DNA of 64,000 nt, from positions 1-64,000 of the forward strand of contig JAKFWA010000006.1 in assembly GCA_021732995.1 (NCBI GenBank), read 5' to 3'. Both the position numbers and the translations under genes were made by a program. Within the stretch, counting starts at the first letter, position 1. Each line of letters opens with the position of its first letter. This stretch comes from Planctomycetaceae bacterium (GTDB lineage Bacteria; Planctomycetota; Planctomycetia; Planctomycetales; Planctomycetaceae). Shown in pieces: positions 37,601 through 45,479 of this stretch. The notes under the pieces were generated by a model. That model ran no database searches. It was not told where the DNA came from and saw only the letters and a list, made by a program, of their open reading frames with translations.

Positions 37601-38499
37601 GACGTATAGACTCGTAAGGTGCCAGTCGCACCATTGGTGTCGGTACCACCCGTGATGAGGATGGCGGTGTCGTTGAGGTTGTTGGTGAGATCGATGCCGC
37701 CCAGGCCGACCGGGTCGAATTTGGCCGCGCTCTTGTCAGCACCATCCCATGTGACTGTGTAGCGTGCCGAGGTTGCGTTATCAGCGTCCACACGCATCAC
37801 GCCGCTGGACTTGTTGTTGAAAACAGCGCTCGCGCTGCTGGTGCCGGCTTGAATCTCGATCGTGACATCGCGTTCGCCGCCCACCACCGTGGCTGGCAAC
37901 GAGGAACGGCCGATGCCTCCCGCACCTGATGCGCTGACGCTCTGGTTGCCGGCTGGGGAATCGAAGGAGTCGATGATGGTGGCACCCTGAGTACCACCCG
38001 CTTCGGCGCTGTTGATATTGATGGTGACGACGTTCTCGCCGGCTCGCTGAATGAGTCCAGGAATTGATGGTTGCTCAACGTAGTACCGACCGGCGATTAG
38101 ACCTGAGAACTGGAACCGGCCTTCGTTGTCCGTGTCCGCAGTACCGATGAACGTGTCGTCGCCCGCGCCGTTGCCGAACGTGAGATCTCCGCCATCGCGG
38201 TAGAGTCGAACGGCAATGCTCTCCTGGCCGATGTCATCCGCGGACACACCGTTGTTGGTCAGGTCGTCGTAGACTCGCCCCTGGATGGCTCCCAGGTTCG
38301 AGATTGCGAGCAGCATGCGTGATTCCAGTTCCTCGGCTCCAGCATTCGCATGGCCTTGCGTGGATTGAGCAGGCGTGCGGCGTTGAGCGGTCGCATGATT
38401 CGACGACGGCACCGCGGCGGCAATGACATCCGTACGCTGCGGATGCGACTGGCGTCCCTTGCGAAGGTTCCTGGTGAATCGATCAAACAAGTTAAGCAT
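31648..38499 (-). CDS. Giant DUF11-repeat surface protein with SdrD/Cna-B-like modules
   Basis: A 2283-aa protein. The N-terminus is basic and includes LESRMLLA at 58-65, the LEPRxLLS-type tag of large planctomycete surface proteins. SdrD-B-like modules occur at about 73-165 (GAIQGRVYDDLTNNG) and about 395-500 (SLGDLVWHDANSNGVYEP). Twelve DUF11 repeats of about 124 aa run from residue 537 to about 2020, each opening with [VT]DL...DPV..G..LTYT and containing VTDxLPAGVT-like turns. Two more SdrD-B modules end the protein. No classical signal peptide or LPXTG anchor is visible. Expected to be extracellular; adhesion or an S-layer-like role is inference. The upstream BBP7 barrel is 87 bp away. 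Confidence 0.9.
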   Translation of the reverse strand: MLNLFDRFTRNLRKGRQSHPQRTDVIAAAVPSSNHATAQRRTPAQSTQGHANAGAEELESRMLLAISNLGAIQGRVYDDLTNNGVSADDIGQESIAVRLYRDGGDLTFGNGAGDDTFIGTADTDNEGRFQFSGLIAGRYYVEQPSIPGLIQRAGENVVTININSAEAGGTQGATIIDSFDSPAGNQSVSASGAGGIGRSSLPATVVGGERDVTIEIQAGTSSASAVFNNKSSGVMRVDADNATSARYTVTWDGADKSAAKFDPVGLGGIDLTNNLNDTAILITGGTDTNGATGTLRVYTSVTEFSEAAFSIPSTGIAPTNDIVLLFTEFQMGSDATGPVDFTNVGAVELIYNSPIHASGSLGVVATRTSSLKTANFANLHELSLGDLVWHDANSNGVYEPATESGVDGVVVELYADTDKNGVYTHGVDALLDTQTTSGGGQYQFTNVFPGNYVVRLPQSNFTSGGALEGLPLRSNGNLPTPDPDDNTPDDNNGSVLSGSLGVASAAVTLSSLSEPTDDGDGSNDTNLSIDFGFFDGVDLEVTSAESTDPADTGGLLTYTLTATNVGPTIATGAVLTDMLPADVAIVSMNTTHGSVSNVGNTVTANIGRLDAAEAAIITIVVRVDGTALGPLENSASITSTEPDLNTANNSADETTTVRLVADLEVTQTDTDPADAGSTFDYTVTVTNNGATDTTGVILTDVLPSGLTYVTSSSTHGMVNESGGTITADIGALAVGESATITITVTVDNSALGTLTNTASAVSDLFDTIPDNSISEEETTIRPVVDLALTSTDDLDPVYTGELLTYTLTATNSGPSAATNVIVTDTLPAGVTFESGSASQGSVDALSGIVTADLGPLAAGETATITIVVRVNGDADPTISNAASITSSEFDSSTANNSLTEDTGVIPVADLSITQTASPDPVNDGTTLTYTVTITNNSVAVARGVEFTGDLPAGVTFSGATSNGGNVVFASGMLTGSLDDINPGETVTIQIEVLVADDVEGPLTSNTSVSATTLDLDTSNNATSASATARPVVDLVVATTDDDDPVYVNGTVTYTITVTNQGPSTATNVVLEDTLPPELTFSSATATQGSVVLNGDGTITGSLGTIASGATVTVTLIATAGVSDGTFSNTAVVSADQLELNASTNTSLESTTIDPLVDLQIDCQDGTDPVIAGESLTYTIHVTNNGPSTATSVSVTDVLPANLTYVSSTSTQGIVSHSSGTVVANLGSLDTGETAVITLEVHVASGAISAIVNSPTVSAAEDDSDASNNSVTQTTAVDRLVDLSIAKTDQPVAVPNDGHLTYTLTISNAGPSDATGVSLSDLLPNTVSYVSAVASQGSTSRSGSTVNAALGTIVAGGSATVTIVVDVGSSNITSMIDQASVMSTPADSNTSNNSLAQPTPVTPQVDLVVITAESVNPVIAGNSLTYTLTIRNDGRTDALNVVLTDLLPDNVTYQTGNASQGTVSQSNGTLTANLGGLDSGDTATVTIQVLVPQTATQPLINTASVVSANADLNPATDTSTKITPVTPLTDLVLTIADNPDPIVAGQTLTYTLTLQNNGYADASQVVLTDVLPAGVTYHAGSSTAGTVSHSNGTVTVHIDELAVGATATITIEVIVPMSATQALTNSASVTSTDPELNGANNVDTEITAVIPITDLVITTADSTDPVIAGNSVTYTLTVHNNGETAAPGVVVTDLLPAGVTYLSGSSSQGIVSQSNGTVTVNLGTLAVGATATITLNVSLPTTANTALTNSASVSSAIADSNNANNTDTEMTTVIPLTDLVVTNIETTDPVIAGNTLTYNLTVTNQGPSPATNVVLTDVLPTGTTFVSATPSQGTAAEASGTLTANLGTIAVGETVTVQLVVRVNGATRGSISHTASVTSPESELTPANNSAAESTNVTASVDLVLTRGTNTTELFSGDTVTYTLTVTNTGPSTATGVVITDTLHQALTFLNGIAGQGSVTSAGSIVTANVGTIASGESVTITITATISEDFSGDLANSASVAANETDPVQANNSSSDLQVVNIPLGSLRGRVYADLNSNGILDASDILLGGVTIQVTPIDSAGQATGPATTQVTDANGTFYFENLLKGRYRLVEIQPELFTQGAETIGNRGGTNPYENAIDGLMIAARQESNGYEFREGRQSLSQRRYMASTGTLPPSTNGQQISLTGRVYSDVDTDTTLDPADHVLPHVRIELVPINASGQAIGPSLFAMTDANGVYRFSNLYPGRYKLIESQPLTHANRMELTGSAGGTNSSTTDNMINELFLSLGMSASGYDFLEGLPYPT
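32441..36891 (-). repeat. Array of twelve DUF11-coding repeats
   Basis: The coding sequence for the twelve DUF11 domains gives a tandem array with a period of about 370 bp. Copies are clearly related in protein but have diverged in DNA. The repeats opening TDL (copies 9-11) are closest to each other, suggesting late duplication. The last copy is the most divergent (RGTNTTELFSGDTVTYT). Confidence 0.85.
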
Positions 38500-38586
38500 G
38501 CTGACCTCTGAGAAGCGGACGTTGCGGCGCTGGCTCGTGGCTGCGTGCGGCCTCCCATGGAGAAGACGTGAGATGAAATGCTGGCA

Positions 38587-40131
38587 TCACCATGTGAACT
38601 CCAGACCGAGCGACAAGGCGTGTGCGAAGAAGCTCTCTTCCTGGAATTCAAACCGTGGTCGTTGTGGAGTTCCCACTGGGGGTATGGCGGGCGGAATCAG
38701 CGAGGGATTCACGACGAGATCGATCTGGTCACCGGGACGCACGACGTCGGGCCAATAGAACATCCGATAGCCGGCAAACAGCTTCAGCTGGTCGAAGATC
38801 TTGTAGCCAACGGTCACTCCAACCTGCGGGACGACTGAGAACTTCGTCTGTTCGTGATTCCCGACGTTGGTCGATTGCGCGTACAGGCTGCCGACATAGG
38901 CTGCCGGAATGCCCATCGAGCTGGTGTTCGTTGATCCCTGAATGTTGACCGACTGCTGGGTGACGCCGAGCGCCACTTTGAGGTCCAGATCGAGCGACCA
39001 TTTCTGGTTCTCGATTTCCCCAAGCAATCCCAGTTCAGCCGCGTGCAGTTGGTTCTGCGTATCGAAGCGGTCCAGGGCGCGAATCGTGGCCGGGAGATTC
39101 GGATCAATCAGGTTCTCGCTAATGGAGAGGTCTTCCTGCAGATCCATGTAGCGATAGCCAGCACTGGCACTCCAGCGGGCCACTGTCTGATTCGAGAGTG
39201 ACCGCTCCATGAGCGGACTCAACTCCTGCAGGTCGTAACGCAAGCGAACTGCTGCCGAGTTCAATTGAGAGTTGAAATCAATCGCCGCGTTGCCCGTCAG
39301 TAAGTTTGGGTAGGCGATCAGCTTCGCATCTTGTTGCGAGGTCAGCGCGTTGATGAACGGCCGCGCCAGAATTCCTGTGGTCGTCCCAGTCGAGAAGTTC
39401 TCAGTGTCCGAAAAGATGCCGAAGTATTCGAGTTCCGCACCCAGTCGATCGGATTGATCCAGCCACATTGTGGCGACGTAGCGTCCGCCAGCGCGCGTGC
39501 TGTCAAAGACTTCATCGCCGCCATAGACCAGAGTCGTATCTGGCAGCCCGAGCACGCCAGCCTGATTCACCGGAGTACCAATGGGACTCGACGTGATCAG
39601 CGGCGGCACATTCATGCCGGTGGTCCACCATTGCAGATGTTCGGCTCGCAAACGGAAGGCGCGCTTGTGCGGTGCTTCCCACCAGTAGCTTTCAGTGGGG
39701 TCTGAGTTTGCGAAGTCAGTGGCGGTCGAAGTGGGCTCACCGGTGGGAGTCGCGTTGGGCGCGACGTTCGTTGACGAGTTCGCGGGCGGAGGTGGCACTG
39801 TCAGAGCATTCTGCGGTTGTGCCTCGTTGATCGTTGAGTGCGAGGCTCGCTGGATTCCGCTTGAGGCGCCGCTGTTATTCCTGGACGGAGAACTGCCTGC
39901 TGGGCTCTTAGTGGCGGGCGCTGTGCTGCTGCTCTGAGCGGCTTGCTTGGCGACAGCGGCTGAACCCGGGGTGATCCTCGTGCTGGAACTTGCTGACGAC
40001 TCTGACTCGGATTTGGGAACGGGGCGACTCGGGGGCGGCGGCGCAGCCGGTGCGGCACTCGTCGTGGCGAGGAGCAACCACGGAGCGATGGCTCGCAGGC
40101 AGGCGGGCAGCGAAACTGATAAGAGTCGCAT
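38587..40131 (-). CDS. BBP7-family outer-membrane beta-barrel protein
   Basis: A 514-aa protein. ATG 40131 has GGAG six bases upstream and opens a signal peptide (MRLLSVSLPACLRAIAPWLL). A Pro/Ser/Ala-rich low-complexity stretch (about 30-135) precedes the barrel. FRLRAEHLQWWTTGMNVPPLITSSP is the hallmark opening of planctomycete BBP7 proteins, and the end (FFAHALSLGLEFTW) finishes with an aromatic as outer-membrane strands do. It is probably a pore or anchor in the outer membrane. It is the first gene of a same-strand run with the giant DUF11 protein, the L,D-transpeptidase and waaA. Confidence 0.88.
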   Translation of the reverse strand: MRLLSVSLPACLRAIAPWLLLATTSAAPAAPPPPSRPVPKSESESSASSSTRITPGSAAVAKQAAQSSSTAPATKSPAGSSPSRNNSGASSGIQRASHSTINEAQPQNALTVPPPPANSSTNVAPNATPTGEPTSTATDFANSDPTESYWWEAPHKRAFRLRAEHLQWWTTGMNVPPLITSSPIGTPVNQAGVLGLPDTTLVYGGDEVFDSTRAGGRYVATMWLDQSDRLGAELEYFGIFSDTENFSTGTTTGILARPFINALTSQQDAKLIAYPNLLTGNAAIDFNSQLNSAAVRLRYDLQELSPLMERSLSNQTVARWSASAGYRYMDLQEDLSISENLIDPNLPATIRALDRFDTQNQLHAAELGLLGEIENQKWSLDLDLKVALGVTQQSVNIQGSTNTSSMGIPAAYVGSLYAQSTNVGNHEQTKFSVVPQVGVTVGYKIFDQLKLFAGYRMFYWPDVVRPGDQIDLVVNPSLIPPAIPPVGTPQRPRFEFQEESFFAHALSLGLEFTW

Positions 40132-40777
40132 GGAGTGCTCCGTCACTCATGTGCCATCAGGCGGGTCGTCGTATAAGCAGTGCGTCAGTTGAGCGTTCGA
40201 TGCAAACTTCCGGCGAATACGGTCGAGAGTGATTGATAGAAACGTGTGTGGGGGATTGAGTCAGCCGCGAGAGGGCTGGTGAGAAGGGATGCAGACGATT
40301 CGAGTGTGGAACTCGGGAGACAGGAACTATCGAGGCGAACAAGATGGGAAATCGGTCTTCAATCTTTTCGGCGTTTTGGTGCCAGAATCTGAAACGAAGC
40401 GCCAAAGAATTTGACTGGGTAAACTTTTCTGGTCGCGAAGATTTTTCTTTGTCCCAAGGGGCACTTGAACTTAAGTCGCACGCAGAGTCGATTGCGGGCC
40501 ACCGCGACACCTCGCTTTTCGCACTGACCCAGCAACAGATTGGCAGCGATTGATACAAGCGGCGGGACGCGGCTGATTCCGATCCTCAGCTCCGTGCGTG
40601 AGGAGAACGCGACTAAAGTGCCCTAAAGATCAGATTCTGATCTCAAGTTTACCTTCAACGCGAAGTTTGCAGTCGTCCCTTGAGTTTCGGGCGTGACGGC
40701 GTCAGGTTCGTGCGATCGACTGTCTTCGTTGATTGATTGCTGACGAGCCCCCAACAGGTCTGAACTCAGAGATCCGT
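40132..40777. other. Divergent intergenic region with candidate regulatory sites
   Basis: These 646 bp separate the minus-strand BBP7 gene from the plus-strand PPC gene and must carry both promoters. A locally AT-richer part spans about 40340-40460. Open frames here are short and lack ribosome sites or family similarity. A 17-bp palindrome at 40627-40643 is annotated separately. No RNA family was recognised. Confidence 0.55.
40627..40643. promoter_or_regulatory. 17-bp palindrome, candidate operator
   Basis: AGATCAGA and TCTGATCT flank a single T and are perfect reverse complements. The site lies 134 bp upstream of the PPC gene start and far from the BBP7 start. Dimeric regulators bind such sites, but no regulator is known here and chance cannot be excluded. 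Confidence 0.35.
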
Positions 40778-42406
40778 ATGCTTCATAGAGTCCTCGCCTT
40801 GATCGCCATTGTGCTCGTGCCCTTACGTGCTTTCGGTGCGGCACCGGACGTGAAGAGCCTCTTTCCAATGGGCGCAACGGTGGGCGGCACCGCTGAGATC
40901 ACCGTCGGCGGCAAGCTGGAGCCGCCGACGCAGGTGTGGTGCGATCAGCCCGGGATCAGTTTTGAAGTGCCGGAGAAGGGTTCGGCTGTGAAAGTCAGCG
41001 TCGCGGCGGATGCGGCGCCGGGCTTGTGCTACGTCCGGTTCTTCAACGCTGACGGCGCGACCGCGCTACTGCCATTCGTCGTTGGCACGCTTCCAGAACT
41101 GATGGACGCCGAGCCCAACAACACGTTGGAGAAGGCTCAGAAGCTCGAAACTGCGGCAGTCATCAACGGCAAGCTGGCCGAGGCCGGAGACGTCGATACT
41201 TTCGCTGTGCCGATGAAGGCAGGCCAAACATTGGTCGCGGCGGTTGATGCGAACTGGCGACTGGGATCGCCGTTAGACGGAATTCTGCAGATCCTGGGGC
41301 CGGATGGAGCGATCGTCGAACAGAACGACGACGATCACGGCAACGATCCGCTCGCGAGCGTGAAGGCAAATCGTGACGGAACCTGGTACGTCCGGGTCTT
41401 CGGTTTTCCAGCCGCGCCCGATAGTTCTATCCGCTTTATTGGTGGCGCGAACTACCACTATCGGCTGACGGTAACCACCGGTCCTTTCGCCAATCACGCA
41501 GTGCCATCTGTCCTGCAGCCGGATCGGAAACTGAAAATCGTCGGCTGGAATATTACCGACGACATCGCTGCGTCCACGGCCGAGAAGCTCAACAAGACGT
41601 CTTGGGGCAAGGCGCCGTTCGCCAACACTGTGCTGATCGATCCCGTCGAGCGACCGGCGGTCGTGGAAGCCGAGCCGAACGATTCTGAGCACCCGCAGCC
41701 GCTTCCGATCGGCAGCGTGGCCTGCGGAACGATCGACATTCCCGGCGACGAAGACTGCTTCTCGTTCCGAGCGACGAAAGGTCAGAAGCTGGAGTTTGAC
41801 GTCGAGTCGCGGTCGCTCGGCCTGCTGCTGGATGCCGCCATTCGCATTCGGTCCGCCGACAAGAAGGTGCTCGTCGACTCCGATGACGCACCCGGCAAAG
41901 ACTTCGATCCGCTGGTGAAGTTCACCGTGCCGGCTGACGGCGACTACACGGTCTGCATTCGCGACATCTTCCGTAACGGCGGCTGGCGGTTCGCCTACCG
42001 ACTCTATTTACGGGAGACGCAACCAACTGTGTCCCTGAAGGTGGCCGCGGACTTGGTGCAGGTTTCGATCGAGAAACCGGGCGAAATCGCGGTCACGATT
42101 GCCCGCGCCGATGGCTTTGCGGAAGAGCTCGCTGTTTCCGTAACCGGTTTGCCTGCAGGGGTTACCTGCGACGCCGTGACGTCGCCGGTGAAGGGCGAGA
42201 ACTCAGGCTCACTGAAACTGAGCTTGAAAGCCGCAGAGTCTGCTGAAGCGTTCAGCGGAGCCATCCAGGTGGTCGGCCATCCCGCTAAATCGGAGTCCAA
42301 GAAGGTCACGGCTCAGTTCCCGATTCCGGGGGCATCCATGACGACTGATCAGATCTGGCTGACGGTCTTGAAGAAGAAAGAGCCGGCGAAAGAACCCTCG
42401 AAATAG
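40778..42406 (+). CDS. Exported protein with two PPC domains
   Basis: A 542-aa protein with a signal peptide (MLHRVLALIAIVLVPLRAFG) from ATG 40778. An N-terminal Ig-like domain (about 20-110, SLFPMGATVGGTAEITVGG) is shared with the paralogues at 19594 and 53498. PPC domains follow at about 115-220 (AEPNNTLEKAQKL, DVDTFAVPMKAGQTLVAAVD) and about 300-400 (EAEPNDSEHPQPL, DEDCFSFRATKGQKLEFDVE). The C-terminus is beta-rich (VTGLPAGVTCDAVTSPVKG). Unlike the other two it has no DUF1549/1553 partner. Expected extracytoplasmic; function unknown. Confidence 0.88.
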   Translation: MLHRVLALIAIVLVPLRAFGAAPDVKSLFPMGATVGGTAEITVGGKLEPPTQVWCDQPGISFEVPEKGSAVKVSVAADAAPGLCYVRFFNADGATALLPFVVGTLPELMDAEPNNTLEKAQKLETAAVINGKLAEAGDVDTFAVPMKAGQTLVAAVDANWRLGSPLDGILQILGPDGAIVEQNDDDHGNDPLASVKANRDGTWYVRVFGFPAAPDSSIRFIGGANYHYRLTVTTGPFANHAVPSVLQPDRKLKIVGWNITDDIAASTAEKLNKTSWGKAPFANTVLIDPVERPAVVEAEPNDSEHPQPLPIGSVACGTIDIPGDEDCFSFRATKGQKLEFDVESRSLGLLLDAAIRIRSADKKVLVDSDDAPGKDFDPLVKFTVPADGDYTVCIRDIFRNGGWRFAYRLYLRETQPTVSLKVAADLVQVSIEKPGEIAVTIARADGFAEELAVSVTGLPAGVTCDAVTSPVKGENSGSLKLSLKAAESAEAFSGAIQVVGHPAKSESKKVTAQFPIPGASMTTDQIWLTVLKKKEPAKEPSK

Positions 42407-42789
42407 CGGAAGTCCGTCCGCCGGGCGGCCAATTCGTTTTCCAATGGAAATCCGGGCGATATAGTCTTGCCCCACTCGTGAGCGTGAAGTGTTTCGGCCG
42501 ATCTCAAGTGCCCACCAACTGAGAGCGGCTGCCTGACGGTTTCACTCTACGTCTCGCCGCTGCTCGGATGAGCGCATTGACGGATTGATCCCTGGTCCAG
42601 CCGGATCGGCTCGGACGTTCATGAAATTATGGATCGCGGCATGGGAACAGGTCGTTGACGGCGAACCTTGTCCTCAGCTCGGGTGACTGGAACCCTTTGG
42701 TTGGAAACTCTGTTGAGCCCGCGAGCGCGGACTCACCGTCTCGTTGAATCGAGCGGTCTCTTCTCTTTTTAGTCTTGAGGTACCGAATC
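42407..42789. other. Intergenic leader region before asd
   Basis: This 383-bp region separates the PPC gene from asd. It presumably holds the asd promoter. I looked for a lysine riboswitch, expected for diaminopimelate genes in some phyla, and saw no match to its conserved core. A T-rich run (about 42759-42770) precedes the asd ribosome site. Confidence 0.5.
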
Positions 42790-43800
42790 GTGTTTGAGCA
42801 TGTGGCCTTAGTCGGCGCGACTGGGAATGTTGGACGCATCATGTTGCAACTTCTGGAGGAGCGAAAGTTTCCTGCCAAGAAGTTCAAGTTGCTCTCATCT
42901 GCTCGCAACGCCGGCAAGAAGGTCCAGTTCTTCGGTAAAGAGCACATCGTCGAAGAGCTCACGTTCGAATCCTTCAAGGGCATTGATCTGGTCATCGCCA
43001 GCACGCCGGACGAAGTCGCGCGCGACTTCCTGCCCGCCGCCGTCGAAGCCGGGTGCAAGGTCATCGATGAATCGGGTTACTTCCGTATGAAGCCGGATGT
43101 GGCGCTCGTCATTCCGGAGATCAATCCGCAGGATGCTTTGAATGCCAAGGGCATCATCGCCAGCCCGAACTGTTCGACGACGCAGCTCGTCATGGCTCTG
43201 AAGCCACTGCACGACGCGGCCAAGGTGAAGCGCGTCTTCGTTGCTACATATCAGGCAACGAGCGGCGTTGGTCTCTCAGGTTCCGAGCAGTTGATTGAAG
43301 GCTCGCGCGCGAAGCTGGCTGGTGAGGACTACAACTACACCGCCTTCAAGCATCCGATTGCCTTCAACTGTATTCCTCAGATCGGCGGCCCGAAGGAAGA
43401 CGATGGCTACACCAGCGAAGAGCTGAAGATGGTTTACGAGACTCGCAAGATTCTCGGCGATCAGTCGATCCTGGTGAACCCAACCGCTGTGCGCGTACCG
43501 GTTACGAACTGCCATAGCGAAGTTATCACGGTCGAAACCGCGCGTCCGGTTTCTCCCACTGAGGCTCGCGAACTGTTCTCGAAGTTCCCCGGCATGAAGG
43601 TCGTCGACGATCTGGCCAGCGGCGTGTATCCGATGCCGCTGACCTGCGATGGCAGCGATCTGGTTTATGTGGGGCGCATCCGCAAGGACCTGTCACATCC
43701 GAACGGTCTCAGCTTCTGGTGCGTCAGCGACAACCTGCGCAAGGGTGCCGCTACCAACGCCGTGCAGATCGCTGAACTTTTGGCCAAGCATCGTAAGTAA
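42790..43800 (+). CDS. asd: Aspartate-semialdehyde dehydrogenase
   Basis: A 336-aa enzyme that reduces aspartyl phosphate to aspartate semialdehyde with NADPH, the branch point to diaminopimelate, lysine, threonine and methionine. It opens with FEHVALVGATGNVG (Rossmann motif), has the catalytic Cys128 in SPNCSTTQ, TYQATSGVGLSG, and the active-site His242 in VPVTNCHSE. GTG 42790 was chosen because TTGAGG lies nine bases upstream; a TTG at 42775 is less likely. Length is typical. lysA follows 340 bp downstream with one small gene between. Confidence 0.95.
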   Translation: MFEHVALVGATGNVGRIMLQLLEERKFPAKKFKLLSSARNAGKKVQFFGKEHIVEELTFESFKGIDLVIASTPDEVARDFLPAAVEAGCKVIDESGYFRMKPDVALVIPEINPQDALNAKGIIASPNCSTTQLVMALKPLHDAAKVKRVFVATYQATSGVGLSGSEQLIEGSRAKLAGEDYNYTAFKHPIAFNCIPQIGGPKEDDGYTSEELKMVYETRKILGDQSILVNPTAVRVPVTNCHSEVITVETARPVSPTEARELFSKFPGMKVVDDLASGVYPMPLTCDGSDLVYVGRIRKDLSHPNGLSFWCVSDNLRKGAATNAVQIAELLAKHRK

Positions 43801-43899
43801 GGCTGCGTGAGCTTCGCGGATTCGCAACGTGTTGATCATTGTGGCGGGCGAATGTCGTCACCTGCCATGTCTTCGTTCCTTGCACTCAGGATCACGCCG

Positions 43900-44061
43900 A
43901 TGTTGAACATCATCATTGGAATCCTCTTCATTGCTGGTGGACTCAGCGGCAAAGTCGCGTTGAAGGGTACCGACAGCAGCATGGCCTTGGCCGCTGTTGG
44001 TGGTGGCCTGCTGATTTGGGGCATCGTGCAAGTGGTGAAGGGACGACGGGCGCAGGAGTAG
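43900..44061 (+). CDS. Small two-helix membrane protein
   Basis: A 53-aa protein from ATG 43900, with CTCAGG about nine bases upstream. Two hydrophobic helices (about 2-17 and 30-45) are joined by a short Lys/Asp loop, and the end is basic (VKGRRAQE). The frame opens earlier at 43807, but that part looks non-coding. It sits between asd and lysA on the same strand. No family function is known to me. Confidence 0.6.
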   Translation: MLNIIIGILFIAGGLSGKVALKGTDSSMALAAVGGGLLIWGIVQVVKGRRAQE

Positions 44062-44085
44062 TCGCTCGCGTTTCATTCAATTACT

Positions 44086-44117
44086 GCGTTCACAGACTTC
44101 GGAGGTCTCGTGAACGC
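44086..44117 (+). other. RNA hairpin before lysA
   Basis: GCGTTCAC plus AGAC pair with GTCT plus GTGAACGC, with one bulged C and a loop of TTCGGAG. There is no T-run after it, so it is not a classical terminator. It lies 23 bp before the lysA start and could stabilise or attenuate the lysA message. Confidence 0.5.
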
Positions 44118-44140
44118 TGATCAGTCTATAGGAAGTATCA

Positions 44141-45415
44141 ATGAGCGGTTTTCAATATCGAAACGGGCAGCTCTATTGCGAGGGCGTGTCCGTGACCAAG
44201 TTGGTTGAGCAGCATGGCACCCCACTGTGGATCTACTCCAAGAACGAATTGCTGAGCCGCCTGCGCGAGATTCAGACGGCGTTCGCGGAAGTTGATCCCG
44301 TGGTCTGCTATTCGGTGAAAGCGAACGGCAGCCTCGGCATCCTGCGCACCATGGCACTGGCCGGTAGCAGCTTCGACGTCGTTTCGGGCGGCGAACTCTT
44401 CCGCGTGAAGAAGGCCGGCGCGGACACTACCAAGGTCGTGTTTGCAGGCGTCGGTAAGACGGACGAAGAAATCCGTTTCGCGCTCGAATGCAACATTCTG
44501 AAGTTCGACGTCGAAAGTGAAGCGGAACTCGACGCGATTGCGTTCGTCGCGAAGTCGCTAGGCACCGTCGGACGCGTCGCCTTGCGACTCAACCCGGACA
44601 TCGACGCCAAGACGCACGTGAAGACGACGACCGGCAAGAAGGGCAACAAGTTCGGTATGGATATCGAACGTGCCAGCCAGTTGGCCGAGAAGGTGCTGAA
44701 GAACCAGTATCTGTCACTCAGCGGCATTCACATGCACCTGGGTTCGCCGATTCTGACGACCGATCCGTACGAAGCGGCCGCAAAGAAGGCCGTCGAAGTC
44801 GTGCGTGAGTACCGTTCCAAGGGCCATCCGATTCACTGGATCAATCTCGGTGGCGGTTTCGGTATCAGCTATCGCAAGAACGAAGGTCTGCCAGCCTCCG
44901 AGTACGCCAAGGTCATCGTGCCCCACGTGAAGGAAGCCGGTTGCCGGCTGACGCTGGAGCCCGGTCGTTACATCGCTGGTAACTCAGGCATCCTCGCGAC
45001 GCAAATCGTCTTCAAGAAGCAGGAAGGCGGTAAGACGTTCCTGATTCAAGACGGTGGCATGAACGATCTGATCCGCCCCGCGATGTACGACTCGTTCCAT
45101 CGTCTGTGGCCGGTCGCTCCGAAAGTTGCGATGCCGGAAGACGTCGAAGGCGAAATCGCTGGTTGCGAGAAGGTCGATGTTGTCGGCCCGATCTGCGAGT
45201 CGTCCGACTACTTCGCGAAGGATCGCTACCTGCCTCCAATGGAGCGTGGCGACCTGCTCTGCACGTTCAGCGCAGGCGCTTACGGCACCGCGATGAGCAG
45301 CAATTACAACGCGAAGCCGTTGGCCGCTGAAGTGCTGGTCGACGGCGAAACCGCCAAGCTGATCCGTCGCCGCCAGACCTACGAAGAACTGGTGTCACTC
45401 GAAACGGCGGAATAA
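44141..45415 (+). CDS. lysA: Diaminopimelate decarboxylase
   Basis: A 424-aa PLP enzyme of the alanine-racemase-fold group that converts meso-diaminopimelate to lysine. The PLP lysine is Lys60 in CYSVKAN. Other signatures are [28 protein letters not shown], the substrate motif GPICESSD with Cys352, and [20 protein letters not shown] precedes ATG 44141. Together with asd it shows that the organism makes meso-diaminopimelate, the cross-linking residue of Gram-negative peptidoglycan. Confidence 0.96.
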   Translation: MSGFQYRNGQLYCEGVSVTKLVEQHGTPLWIYSKNELLSRLREIQTAFAEVDPVVCYSVKANGSLGILRTMALAGSSFDVVSGGELFRVKKAGADTTKVVFAGVGKTDEEIRFALECNILKFDVESEAELDAIAFVAKSLGTVGRVALRLNPDIDAKTHVKTTTGKKGNKFGMDIERASQLAEKVLKNQYLSLSGIHMHLGSPILTTDPYEAAAKKAVEVVREYRSKGHPIHWINLGGGFGISYRKNEGLPASEYAKVIVPHVKEAGCRLTLEPGRYIAGNSGILATQIVFKKQEGGKTFLIQDGGMNDLIRPAMYDSFHRLWPVAPKVAMPEDVEGEIAGCEKVDVVGPICESSDYFAKDRYLPPMERGDLLCTFSAGAYGTAMSSNYNAKPLAAEVLVDGETAKLIRRRQTYEELVSLETAE

Positions 45416-45432
45416 ACCGCTCATGTGAATCG

Positions 45433-45467
45433 CTCCGCGCGTCGTCCCTCCTGGTCGACGCGCGGAG
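45433..45467. terminator. Strong hairpin between convergent genes
   Basis: Twelve bases (CTCCGCGCGTCG, 45433-45444) pair perfectly with CGACGCGCGGAG (45456-45467) around an 11-base loop. It lies between the convergent ends of lysA and the methyltransferase gene, so it can stop transcription from both sides. A T-run is missing, which lowers the confidence that it works as an intrinsic terminator. Confidence 0.6.
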
Positions 45468-45479
45468 TATCTCATTCAC

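Noticed and set aside
40344-40553. Small 69-codon frame in the divergent region
   Set aside because: No ribosome site before its start, no similarity recognised, and it lies in a promoter-bearing intergenic region.
42407-42789. Lysine riboswitch upstream of asd
   Set aside because: I could not find the conserved lysine riboswitch core; a covariance search would be needed to exclude a divergent form.
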